Shown here piece by piece: positions 44,609-53,979 of a stretch of DNA of 64,000 nt. Origin of the DNA: Sediminibacterium sp. Its GTDB lineage: Bacteria; Bacteroidota; Bacteroidia; Chitinophagales; Chitinophagaceae. Location: positions 248,001-312,000 of the forward strand of contig NZ_JAHVAA010000014.1 of the NCBI RefSeq assembly GCF_019264485.1, in the 5' to 3' direction. A program made the position numbers and the translations under genes. How positions within the stretch are numbered: position 1 is the first letter of the stretch; the number at the start of each line of letters is the position of its first letter. Below the pieces are notes generated by a model that was not told the DNA's origin, did not search any database, and saw only the letters and a list, made by a program, of their open reading frames with translations.

Positions 44609-46870
44609 ATGGAGCAAGCGCAAGAAATACCGGTTGAGGCGGCATTACCCAAGTATAATCTGAATCCTGAACAGGAAAAAAATGAGATCATCAGGCATTA
44701 TCGTGCATTATTGCGCAGCCTGAAATCGAAGCTGAAAAAAGGCGATAAAGAATTGGTGCGTCATGCATTTGAAATGGCTGCAGATGCCCATAAAACCATG
44801 CGCCGCAAAAGTGGAGAACCCTATATTCTGCACCCGATTGCCGTAGCCATGATTTGTGTGGAGGAAATTGGTTTGGGTGTACGTAGTACCATCTGCGCCC
44901 TTTTACACGATACCGTGGAAGACACCGATATCAGTCTGGAAGATGTGGAAAGAGAATTTGGTACCGAAATCGCCCGTATTGTTGATGGACTCACCAAGAT
45001 TTCTACGGTGATAGACACCAATACTTCTCAACAGGCAGAGAATTTCAAAAAAATATTACTGACGCTGACCGATGATCCCCGCGTAATTCTCATTAAACTG
45101 GCCGACCGTTTACACAATATGCGTACGCTCGACCATATGAAGCGGGAGAAACAATTGAAAATTGCTTCTGAAACGGTTTGGGTATATGCACCACTGGCTC
45201 ACCGGATGGGTTTATACAGCATAAAAACAGAACTGGAAGACCTCTCCATGAAATACATGGAGCCGGAAGCTTACAGGGATATCGCTAAAAAACTCGCCGA
45301 AACCAAACGTGAAAGAACCCGTTACATTAATGAATTTATTCGTCCGTTAAAAGAAAAAATGCAGGCGGGTAATTTCAATTTCGAAATTTATGGACGACCC
45401 AAAAGCATTCATTCCATCTGGAATAAAATAAAAAAGAAAGGAGTGGCTTTTGAAGAAGTATATGATCTCTTTGCCATTCGCGTAATTCTCGATTCACCCA
45501 CCGAAAAAGAAAAAGAAGATTGCTGGAAAGTATACTCCATGATCACCGATGAATACAGCCCCTCTCCTGAACGTTTGCGCGACTGGCTGAGCAACCCCAA
45601 AAGCAATGGTTACGAAGCCTTGCATACGACGGTAATGGGACCACAGGGTAAGTGGGTGGAAGTGCAGATCCGTACCAAAAGAATGAACGAAATCGCTGAA
45701 AAAGGTCTGGCTGCCCATTACAAATACAAAGAAGGCAGTAACGATGAGGATCGTTTTGATAAATGGTTCGGACAAATACGTGAAGTGTTGAGTACACAGG
45801 ATACAGAAGGGGTAGATTTTCTGCAAGACTTCAAAACATCATTTCTTGCCGAGGAGATTTATGTGTACACCCCAAAAGGTGAAGTAAAGATGTTACCTAC
45901 AGGCAGTACGGCTTTGGATTTCGCTTTTTCTATTCACTCTGCCATTGGCTCCAAATGTATTGGCGCCAAAGTGCATCATAAACTGGTACCCATCAGCCAT
46001 AAATTACGCAGTGGCGATCAGGTGGAGATCATTACAAGCAATAAACAAAAACCTTCAGAAGACTGGTTGGGTTTTGTGGTAACAGCCAAGGCACGCAACA
46101 AGATTAAAGACGCACTTAGAGAAGAGAAAAGAAAAATAGCCGAGGATGGTAAATATGTGCTGCAGCGAAAACTGGAGAGTATGGGTGCCGCTTACAGCCA
46201 GTATAATATGGAAGAGCTGGTTCAGTTTTACAAACTTCCTTCATCGCTCGATCTGCATTATAAAATTGCCACCAAAATAATTGACCTGAAAGAGCTCAAA
46301 GATTTTCAGGTGCTGGGCGATAAGATAGAAATTCCCAAACCCAAACCCATTATTCAGGAACCTCTTACTGATGTAACACAAAAAACATATGGTAAAAAAG
46401 AATCGGAGCTGATTATTTTTGGCGAGAGCAGTGACAAAATCATGTATTCACTGGCCAAATGCTGTAACCCTATTCCGGGCGATGACGTATTTGGTTTTGT
46501 GAGTACCGGCAAAGGGTTGATTATACACCGAACCGGTTGCCCCAATGCCGCGCAATTGCTGGCCAACTATGGTCACAGGGTTGTAAAAACCAAATGGGCA
46601 AAAAACAAAGAGATTTCCTTCCTGACCGGTCTGAAAATTATCGGACTGGATGATGTAGGGGTTATCAATAAAATAACCAATGTAATCAGTGGCGATCTGA
46701 GGATTAATATTGCAGGTTTAACCATTGAATCAAGGGAAGGCCTTTTTGAAGGTACCATCAAAGTATTCGTACACGATAAGGAAGAGCTGGAAGAACTGGT
46801 AGCCCGCCTTAAATCGCTCAATGGAATACAAACAGTTGATCGTTTTGACGCAGAAACAGAAGGGAAATAA
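44609..46870 (+). CDS. Bifunctional (p)ppGpp synthetase/hydrolase RelA/SpoT
   Basis: The 753-residue Rel protein controls the stringent response. It has an HD hydrolase domain (HDTVEDTDI), a synthetase domain (YGRPKSIHSIWNK, then EVYDLFAIRVI), a TGS domain (VYTPKGEVKMLPTGSTALDFAF) and a C-terminal region with zinc-finger-like Cys residues and an ACT domain. The intact HD motif and synthetase both argue for a bifunctional enzyme. It is monocistronic and precedes purA, separated by a TTCAAAAG-unit element. Confidence 0.97.
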   Translation: MEQAQEIPVEAALPKYNLNPEQEKNEIIRHYRALLRSLKSKLKKGDKELVRHAFEMAADAHKTMRRKSGEPYILHPIAVAMICVEEIGLGVRSTICALLHDTVEDTDISLEDVEREFGTEIARIVDGLTKISTVIDTNTSQQAENFKKILLTLTDDPRVILIKLADRLHNMRTLDHMKREKQLKIASETVWVYAPLAHRMGLYSIKTELEDLSMKYMEPEAYRDIAKKLAETKRERTRYINEFIRPLKEKMQAGNFNFEIYGRPKSIHSIWNKIKKKGVAFEEVYDLFAIRVILDSPTEKEKEDCWKVYSMITDEYSPSPERLRDWLSNPKSNGYEALHTTVMGPQGKWVEVQIRTKRMNEIAEKGLAAHYKYKEGSNDEDRFDKWFGQIREVLSTQDTEGVDFLQDFKTSFLAEEIYVYTPKGEVKMLPTGSTALDFAFSIHSAIGSKCIGAKVHHKLVPISHKLRSGDQVEIITSNKQKPSEDWLGFVVTAKARNKIKDALREEKRKIAEDGKYVLQRKLESMGAAYSQYNMEELVQFYKLPSSLDLHYKIATKIIDLKELKDFQVLGDKIEIPKPKPIIQEPLTDVTQKTYGKKESELIIFGESSDKIMYSLAKCCNPIPGDDVFGFVSTGKGLIIHRTGCPNAAQLLANYGHRVVKTKWAKNKEISFLTGLKIIGLDDVGVINKITNVISGDLRINIAGLTIESREGLFEGTIKVFVHDKEELEELVARLKSLNGIQTVDRFDAETEGK

Positions 46871-46871
46871 A

Positions 46872-46941
46872 AGAATTCAAAAGCCAAAATTCAAAAGTCA
46901 AAAAAAGTCATTCTGAATTTTGACTTTTGGTTTTTGAATTT
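46872..46941. repeat. TTCAAAAGTCAAAA-unit palindrome
   Basis: The left arm 46872-46902 (AATTCAAAAG, CCAAAATTCAAAAG, TCAAAA) pairs with the right arm 46912-46941 (GAATTTTGACTTTTGG, TTTTTGAATTT). It lies two bases after the rel stop in a co-directional gap. AT-rich arms make it a weaker hairpin, but with a T tract it may terminate rel transcription. Confidence 0.85.
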
Positions 46942-46958
46942 GATTTAGCCCTCTTTAA

Positions 46959-48290
<1,332 letters not shown>

Positions 48291-48376
48291 TTTGTGGCAT
48301 CGCATTTGTAACAGAAAAATTTTTTTGGTTAATAAGAATTTGCGTTGAAATTTTACGCAGTCAATCTTATTGGAAT

Positions 48377-48838
48377 ATGGCAGCAAAATCTGATAAGGAT
48401 AATAAATCCTCCGCCCCGAAGAAAACAGCACTTAAAAATGCTGACGAGAAACCGTCTCCAAAAAGCAAGAAGCAAATGGAAGACGATGATGATGATTTGG
48501 ATGAAGATGATGATGAAATGGATGTAAAACCTTCCGCAAAAAAAACAGCATCAAAATCTGCATCTAAAAAATCGAAAGATGAAGACGACGAAGATGATGA
48601 AGATGTAGATGAAGAAACTGGTGACGATTGGGAAAAGGGAGAAGAAGACGATGACTGGGATCCAGACTTCGACGAATTTGATATTCCTAAAAGCAAAGGG
48701 AAAAAAGTCAGCGGTGGCGCCAAGAAAAAAGGTGAAGAAGATGACGACGATTTTAAGTTAGACGAAGACTTCAAAGAATTTGATCTCTTCAACGATAAAA
48801 GCGGCGGATTTGATGATGACGACGATGATGATTTCTAG
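48377..48838 (+). CDS. Low-complexity acidic/lysine-rich protein of unknown function
   Basis: The 153-residue protein alternates Lys/Ser/Ala blocks (SAPKKTALKN, SAKKTASKSASKKSK) with Asp/Glu tracts and ends with a run of Asp before Phe. It has no hydrophobic core and is probably disordered. The charge pattern resembles, loosely, the acidic tail of RNA polymerase delta, but no folded domain is visible. The codon pattern supports coding on this strand: the Ser-rich antisense frame is a shadow. It could be a nucleic-acid or chaperone-associated protein, but that is a guess. Confidence 0.65.
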   Translation: MAAKSDKDNKSSAPKKTALKNADEKPSPKSKKQMEDDDDDLDEDDDEMDVKPSAKKTASKSASKKSKDEDDEDDEDVDEETGDDWEKGEEDDDWDPDFDEFDIPKSKGKKVSGGAKKKGEEDDDDFKLDEDFKEFDLFNDKSGGFDDDDDDDF

Positions 48839-48907
48839 ATCGTCCTAAACCAACTGCATATCACTCATTCTTTCCCGATAACAGATACCAAAGAATGTAA
48901 AGCGCAA

Positions 48908-50140
48908 ATGTTGAGCTGGGTAAACCGGTTCAACATTTGTTCTTTTCTGGATAACCATCTATACCAGTCTGGCAATACAAACCTTGAATGTCTGGCAGCT
49001 TGTGGCAGTATTGCTCAAACCACAGACAATCCAAAGTTTGCAGAACTTGATGCTTTCCTGCAACAACAAAAGGGCAACTGGATATTCGGTCATATAGGAT
49101 ACGATAATAAAAATCAGGTTGAAACCCTTAGCTCCATTCATCCAGATGCCATTCAGTTTCCGGATCTGTTCTTTTTTGTTCCGGCAGTAGTATTAAAACT
49201 TCAGTACGATAAGCTGGAGATCAGCTGTTATGATCAAAGTAATCCGGAAGAGATATACCGGGAAATAATTTCTGTTCTACCTGTTGAGCCTGCAAAAACA
49301 TCTTCATTAAAAATAGAGTCGCGTCTTAGCAGGAATGAATACATACAGATCATTCAACAACTCAAACAACATATACTACGTGGAGATTGTTATGAGATTA
49401 ATTATTGCCAGGAATTTTATGCCACAGACATACAAATCGACCCGGTATCGCTGTATCAACAATTAACGGCTATTTCGCCCAATCCGTTTGCCTGCTATTA
49501 TAAACACGAAAGCCGGCACCTGCTTTGCGCCAGCCCGGAAAGGTTTTTACAGAAAAAAGGAAGCCGGTTAATTTCACAACCCATCAAAGGAACGATTCAG
49601 CGAAACCTCCTGAATCAAGAAGCCGATACTCTTCTGCTTGAAGAATTGAAAGCAAGTGAAAAAGATAAAAGTGAAAATGTAATGGTGGTAGACCTGGTAC
49701 GTAATGATCTCAGCAAGGTCTGTAAAGAAGGTTCAGTGAAAGTAAGTGAACTGTTTGGCATTTACAGTTTTCCACAGGTACACCAGATGATTTCTACCAT
49801 TGAAGGTGAACTGGATGAAAATGTACCATTCTCTTCCATCCTCAAAGCCTGCTTCCCTATGGGTAGTATGACAGGCGCACCCAAAAAAAGAGTAATGGAA
49901 CTGATTGAACAATATGAAAAAACAAAACGCGGTCTCTATTCCGGTGCAGTAGGTTATATTGATCCGAATGGCGATTTCGATTTTAATGTTGTCATCAGAA
50001 GTATCCTGTACAATGCAGCCAATCAATACCTCGGTTATCAGGTAGGCGGTGGTATCACTTTTTACAGTGATCCTGAAAAAGAATATGAAGAATGTTTATT
50101 GAAAGCAGCGGCTATCAGGAAAGTGCTGCAGGTAGAATAA
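48908..50140 (+). CDS. Chorismate-binding enzyme, PabB/TrpE-like
   Basis: The protein (410 residues from the ATG at 48908) has the anthranilate/aminodeoxychorismate synthase component I fold: FACYYKHESRHLLCASPERF, the QPIKGTIQR strand, VMVVDLVRNDLSKVC, MGSMTGAPKKRVMELI and QVGGGITFYSDPEKEYEE near the end. It likely makes aminodeoxychorismate for folate. The open frame continues upstream to a stop at 48836 and encodes a conserved-looking start (HSFPITDTKECKAQ) without ATG, GTG or TTG, so the true start may be CTG at 48854. Confidence 0.88.
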   Translation: MLSWVNRFNICSFLDNHLYQSGNTNLECLAACGSIAQTTDNPKFAELDAFLQQQKGNWIFGHIGYDNKNQVETLSSIHPDAIQFPDLFFFVPAVVLKLQYDKLEISCYDQSNPEEIYREIISVLPVEPAKTSSLKIESRLSRNEYIQIIQQLKQHILRGDCYEINYCQEFYATDIQIDPVSLYQQLTAISPNPFACYYKHESRHLLCASPERFLQKKGSRLISQPIKGTIQRNLLNQEADTLLLEELKASEKDKSENVMVVDLVRNDLSKVCKEGSVKVSELFGIYSFPQVHQMISTIEGELDENVPFSSILKACFPMGSMTGAPKKRVMELIEQYEKTKRGLYSGAVGYIDPNGDFDFNVVIRSILYNAANQYLGYQVGGGITFYSDPEKEYEECLLKAAAIRKVLQVE

Positions 50141-50142
50141 CA

Positions 50143-51204
50143 TTATTTTGAAACGGCAGTTCCTTCCAGTAAAGCTTTAACCGATTCCATCAATAATTGT
50201 TGCTTTTTAGCATGGAAAATTGTTTCCTTGTCTTTCAGGATACGCATGGAGTATTTTTTTCCTTCTGCCAATGTCTTATCAAAACCCGGGTTCCATCGGT
50301 TAAACTGGTTAAGGTCCATCAGCAAGGCATTGGTAACTACCAGTGAATTATACCTTCCATTGATTTCTACTACAGCGGAGTTGTTTATCTCTTCCGGACT
50401 CAGTACTACTTCAGCACTGGTTTGCATAGCAGCTTTTTTCAGTTCGGTTTCTGCGGCCGTCATGGTAGTCCAGCCACCACTGCCTTCAAACACATAATGG
50501 GTACCAATGAATTTTTTTACATGGTTACGTGTTTCTTCCGGCAAATGGTATTGAAGGTCCCAGAAATCTTTGCTCCCCGATTTTCTGATGGCCTGTTTTA
50601 CCCTACCGGCACCCGCGTTGTAAGCTGCCACTACCAGTAACCAGTCGTTGAACTCGGCATACAACTCACGCATGAGTTTGGCAGCAGCATGCGTACTTTT
50701 ATAATAATCAGTGCGCTCGTCAACAGATCCTACCCTCAATCCAAAACGACGTGCTTCATAAGGCATCAACTGCCATGGACCAGCGGCACCTGCCCATGAA
50801 ACCAGATTGGCACCCAACGAGCTTTCAATCACACTCAGGTATTTCATTTCGCGGGGCAGACCATAGACGGTTAAAATATTATCATAGAGATCCAGATAAG
50901 GTTTACCCCAGCTTTTCATTTTCTCCAGGTATTCGCCATTCTTCCGCACATATTCCTGTACAAAAGCCACGGCACGAGGATTTAACTGACCTGCATAAGG
51001 TTTTGAAGCATCGAAACGATTATTGGCAAAAAGACTTTTAAATGCAGTTTTATCGTTGAGTGAGTCTGAAAATGATTTTGATCCGTTTCCGGGGTCGGCG
51101 GTAAAAGACATAATACCCAGACTACCGGCTACAAAGGAAAAACCGATCAGCAAAGCTTTGCTGACGCTTATATGACTTTGTATACTAATACCGAACCACT
51201 TCAT
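50143..51204 (-). CDS. Lytic transglycosylase domain protein (MltD-like)
   Basis: The 353-residue protein has an N-terminal membrane anchor or signal (about residues 15-35) and an SLT lysozyme-like domain with the catalytic Glu in YLSVIESSLGANLVSWAGAAGPWQLMP and the VVAAYNAGAGRVKQAI motif. Lytic transglycosylases cut peptidoglycan glycan strands, giving anhydro-muropeptides. A region with a possible LysM-like segment lies near the C-terminus but is too weak to call. The gene is convergent with the PabB-like gene, with only two bases between their stops. Confidence 0.9.
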   Translation of the reverse strand: MKWFGISIQSHISVSKALLIGFSFVAGSLGIMSFTADPGNGSKSFSDSLNDKTAFKSLFANNRFDASKPYAGQLNPRAVAFVQEYVRKNGEYLEKMKSWGKPYLDLYDNILTVYGLPREMKYLSVIESSLGANLVSWAGAAGPWQLMPYEARRFGLRVGSVDERTDYYKSTHAAAKLMRELYAEFNDWLLVVAAYNAGAGRVKQAIRKSGSKDFWDLQYHLPEETRNHVKKFIGTHYVFEGSGGWTTMTAAETELKKAAMQTSAEVVLSPEEINNSAVVEINGRYNSLVVTNALLMDLNQFNRWNPGFDKTLAEGKKYSMRILKDKETIFHAKKQQLLMESVKALLEGTAVSK

Positions 51205-51274
51205 TCGTTGATTATCAATTTGTTTGAGTAAATGGGTGCAGTTGGGTTAGGGTTGTTGGAAGCAATCTGAACAG

Positions 51275-52711
51275 CTAAGCCAGTTCCATAAACTGCTTCG
51301 AAAGACGGAGCAAAGATACCTCATCGAACTGAGAAGTCATAATCTGGAGCCCGAAGGGCATTCCATTGGGGTGTTTGAACAAAGGCACCGAAATAGCCGG
51401 TATACCTACCAGATTGGCAAATACGGTATAGATATCGGCCAGGAACATGGCAACCTGGTCGTTTTGCATTTCACCTATTTTAAATGCCGGCGCGGGAACT
51501 GTAGGTGAAATGATGGCGTCGTACTGTTGAAAAATAGCTTGCGTACGTGTATGCAACAGTGATCTAACCTGCTGAGCCTTAGTGAAATAAGCATCAAAAT
51601 AACCAGCGCTCAATACAAAGCTGCCAAGCATGATGCGCCGTTTTACTTCCTTACCAAAACCTTCCGAGCGGGAGGTTTTGTAGAGGGCATTCAGGTCCTC
51701 AAATTTCAGGGAGGAACGATGACCAAAACGTACCCCATCGAACCTGGAGAGATTGCTGGAGGCTTCAGCAGTTGTGAGGATATAATAAGTTGGAACCACA
51801 TATTCAAGCAGTTCAAAATCAACCGGTTCTACGGTATGGCCCTGGTCTGTTAATTTTTTGATAAAGGCTTCTGTAGCTGTTCTTATAGCAGGGTCAAGAC
51901 CTGTATGTTCCAGCGCTTCTTTGAAATAAGCAATTCTTTTAGGCGTAACGGCAGGGTTATCTATTTCATCCACATAAGCAGGTACGGGCTTAGTTGAAAC
52001 GGTACTATCAAATTCATCGGCCCCGGCAATCACCTCTAAGGCAAGTGCCACATCGGCTATATTCGTTCCGAAAATACCAATCTGGTCAAAGGAAGAAGCG
52101 TAGGCAATCAATCCATAACGCGATATACGACCGTAGGTTGGTTTAAGACCAATGATACCACAGAAGTCTGCAGGCTGCCGTACTGAGCCTCCTGTATCGC
52201 TTCCCAGGCTAATCATGCAATGTCCGGCCTGCACAGCCACCGCCGACCCACCAGATGAACCACCGGGTACCCGCGAAGTATCAAGTGCATTTTTTACCGG
52301 TCCATATGCCGAGTGTTCATTGGTACTGCCCATTGCAAACTCATCGCAATTCTGCCGGCCGATGATAATGGCGCCGGCTTCTTTTAAACGGACTGTTGCC
52401 GTTGCATCGTAAATAGCTGTAAAATCTTTTAAGATATTTGAGGCTGCAGATACGGGATGATCCTTATAAGAGATTACATCTTTTAAACCAACAATTACAC
52501 CATGTAAAGCTGTTAGTGGTTGGCCGGCTGAGCGAGATGCATCCAGTTGAGCAGCGAGGGCCAGTGCTTCATCTTCATACACACTGAGCCAGGCATTGAG
52601 TGCTGTATCACGCCGGATAGTATCTACATAAAAACGAACGGCCTCCACACAGGTGGTTTGGCCGTTCTGTAATGCGATATGATAGTCTTTGATTGTGCTG
52701 AAGCGAAACAA
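51275..52711 (-). CDS. gatA: Glutamyl-tRNA(Gln)/aspartyl-tRNA(Asn) amidotransferase subunit A
   Basis: GatA is the amidase of GatCAB, which converts mischarged Glu-tRNA-Gln to Gln-tRNA-Gln. The 478-residue protein shows the amidase triad: Lys in GLKDVISYKDHP, cis-Ser in VPGGSSGGSAVAV, and Ser in SLGSDTGGSVRQPADFCG. gatB and gatC are not in the window, so the subunits are dispersed, which is common. It lies just downstream of tatA on the same strand. Confidence 0.95.
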   Translation of the reverse strand: MFRFSTIKDYHIALQNGQTTCVEAVRFYVDTIRRDTALNAWLSVYEDEALALAAQLDASRSAGQPLTALHGVIVGLKDVISYKDHPVSAASNILKDFTAIYDATATVRLKEAGAIIIGRQNCDEFAMGSTNEHSAYGPVKNALDTSRVPGGSSGGSAVAVQAGHCMISLGSDTGGSVRQPADFCGIIGLKPTYGRISRYGLIAYASSFDQIGIFGTNIADVALALEVIAGADEFDSTVSTKPVPAYVDEIDNPAVTPKRIAYFKEALEHTGLDPAIRTATEAFIKKLTDQGHTVEPVDFELLEYVVPTYYILTTAEASSNLSRFDGVRFGHRSSLKFEDLNALYKTSRSEGFGKEVKRRIMLGSFVLSAGYFDAYFTKAQQVRSLLHTRTQAIFQQYDAIISPTVPAPAFKIGEMQNDQVAMFLADIYTVFANLVGIPAISVPLFKHPNGMPFGLQIMTSQFDEVSLLRLSKQFMELA

Positions 52712-52739
52712 AGGCTAAGAGGCTTTTTAAATGAAAAAT

Positions 52740-52949
52740 TTATTGTGCAGCCTGGTCTTTCTCCTTGATACCGTCTTCAATTTCTTTCTTCACGTTATTC
52801 TTTGCATCATTAAACTCACGGATACCTTTACCCAGACCACGCATAAACTCGGGAATTTTTCTGCCACCGAAGAGGATCAATACTGCCAACACAATAACAA
52901 TCCATTCACTTCCACCGGGCATACCAAAAAGTAATGTAGACAACAACAT
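52740..52949 (-). CDS. tatA: Sec-independent translocase subunit TatA/E
   Basis: TatA forms the pore-like part of the twin-arginine pathway. The 69-residue protein has the standard N-terminal membrane helix (SEWIVIVLAVLILFGGRKIP), the FGGRKIPEFMRGLGKG amphipathic helix and a charged tail. tatB and tatC are not adjacent. A minus-strand TACTTTTG at about 52970 could be its -7 box; the TTTG lies 15 bases away, shorter than ideal. gatA follows 28 bases after it. Confidence 0.94.
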   Translation of the reverse strand: MLLSTLLFGMPGGSEWIVIVLAVLILFGGRKIPEFMRGLGKGIREFNDAKNNVKKEIEDGIKEKDQAAQ

Positions 52950-53025
52950 TGTTTGTAATTTTTGTAGACTTCAAAAGTAAAACAAATTTGCTACCAAACT
53001 AAAAAACTATTCATAACGTAAACAA

Positions 53026-53062
53026 AAAAGCGGAAGCCGGTTTTATACCAACTTCCGCTTTT
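53026..53062 (-). terminator. Terminator of rplS
   Basis: AAAAGCGGAAG (53026-53036) pairs with CTTCCGCTTTT (53052-53062). The minus strand then reads TTTGTTTACG, giving a T tract 22 bases after the rplS stop. Confidence 0.85.
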
Positions 53063-53083
53063 AATATGAGTAAGCAGATTTGC

Positions 53084-53434
53084 TTAGAAACGTTTTTCTT
53101 TAATACGTGCACTCTTACCGCTGCGCTCACGCAGGTAGTACAATTTAGCACGACGTACTTTACCGGTTTTGTTCAATACGATAGAATCAATATTTGGCGA
53201 CAGGATGGGGAACAAACGCTCAACACCTACACCATCAGAAATTTTACGTACGGTAAAAGAAGCAGTAGCACCATTACCCTGCAATTTAATCACATCGCCA
53301 CGAAAGCTCTGGATACGCTCTTTACCACCTTCAATGATCTTATAGTTTACAGTGACATTATCACCTGCTTTAAACTTAGGATACTCCTTCTTTACAGTTA
53401 ACTGCTCGTGTACAAACTGAACTGCTGCGTTCAT
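53084..53434 (-). CDS. rplS: 50S ribosomal protein L19
   Basis: L19 lies at the interface of the large and small subunits. The 116-residue protein has the [12 protein letters not shown] and [13 protein letters not shown] blocks, [21 protein letters not shown] at the end, and normal length. It has its own consensus promoter, an unusual isolation from the trmD-rpsP group found in many bacteria. It is followed by a terminator and preceded by a repeat element. Confidence 0.97.
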   Translation of the reverse strand: MNAAVQFVHEQLTVKKEYPKFKAGDNVTVNYKIIEGGKERIQSFRGDVIKLQGNGATASFTVRKISDGVGVERLFPILSPNIDSIVLNKTGKVRRAKLYYLRERSGKSARIKEKRF

Positions 53435-53456
53435 AACATTTAATTTTTGCGGACGG

Positions 53457-53488
53457 CAAAGGTAAGGAGGCAGTAGGGATTCTCCAAA
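53457..53488 (-). promoter_or_regulatory. Consensus promoter of rplS
   Basis: On the minus strand, TTTG (53488-53485), 20 bases of spacer and TACCTTTG (53464-53457) fit the Bacteroidota housekeeping promoter perfectly. The ATG is 23 bases after the -7 box. The AGCTGTT repeat element ends just upstream of the -33 box. Confidence 0.85.
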
Positions 53489-53493
53489 AGTTT

Positions 53494-53530
53494 TTGAGCT
53501 GTTAGCTGTTAGCTGCTAGCTGCTAGCCGT
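53494..53530. repeat. AGCTGTTAGCTGCT-unit array, left flank of four-helix-bundle gene
   Basis: The element has about five tandem 7-mers: AGCTGTT, AGCTGTT, AGCTGCT, AGCTGCT, AGCCGTC. It overlaps the end of the four-helix-bundle gene, whose stop TAG (minus strand, within GGCTAGCAG) lies inside the repeat. Its complementary arm may be the array at 53946-53974 on the other side of that gene. Confidence 0.85.
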
Positions 53531-53882
53531 CGGTTTTAATTTTATTAATGAAAGCGAGAAGCATTTTTTGTTCTTCGGACAGTTTATAAAGTATTGATTT
53601 ACTTATACTTAAATCTCCGTAACACAACGCTTCCGCTAGCAAGACATGCGTTTCTAACTCATAACTAGAACCAAGTGCGATTTCAAGAAAATGTGCATAC
53701 TCTCTTGCGCTTTTCCTACTACTACCTTCCGCAATATTAGCAGGTATTGAAACCGCGGCTCTTGTAATCTGGTTTACAAGAGCATATTTTTCTTCCTTTG
53801 GGAAAGCAGATACGAGAATATAACATTCTTTCGCAATATCAAAACCTAATTGCCAGACCTTGAGTTTTTTAAAATTTATCAT
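53523..53882 (-). CDS. Four-helix-bundle protein, S23 ribosomal/Avd-like family
   Basis: From the ATG at 53882 the protein has 119 residues. It shows the S23/IVP fold marks: FKKLKVWQLGFDIAKECYILVSAFPKEEKYALVNQITRAAVSIPANIAEGSSRKSAREYAHFLEIALGSSYELETH, split here into recognisable blocks such as LVNQITRAAVSIPANIAEG. Relatives occur within 23S rRNA intervening sequences and as the Avd accessory protein of diversity-generating retroelements. No reverse transcriptase is near. The gene lies between two arrays of AGCTGCT units in inverted order, and its stop codon is part of one of them. Confidence 0.85.
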   Translation of the reverse strand: MINFKKLKVWQLGFDIAKECYILVSAFPKEEKYALVNQITRAAVSIPANIAEGSSRKSAREYAHFLEIALGSSYELETHVLLAEALCYGDLSISKSILYKLSEEQKMLLAFINKIKTDG

Positions 53883-53945
53883 GTTTTTTAGCCACAATAA
53901 TAAAGAAAGCCACTTCGGTACAAACGAAGCAGCTCTCTTTATATC

Positions 53946-53974
53946 GTAAACTAGCAGCTAGCAGCTAGTAGCCT
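53946..53974. repeat. AGCAGCTAGCAGCTAG array, right flank of four-helix-bundle gene
   Basis: CTAGCAGCTAGCAGCTAGTAGC is complementary to the array at 53494-53530, so the two arms bracket the four-helix-bundle gene as an outsized palindrome. The array lies just after the rny stop. Confidence 0.85.
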
Positions 53975-53979
53975 TCTTC

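Noticed and set aside
48367..48792. Serine-rich protein on the minus strand
   Set aside because: It is the antisense shadow of the Asp/Lys-rich gene; GAT/GAC/GAA codons read in reverse give Ser and Phe codons.
53523..53882. Diversity-generating retroelement, because of the Avd-like protein
   Set aside because: No reverse transcriptase, template repeat or variable repeat is visible within the window; the fold alone is not enough.
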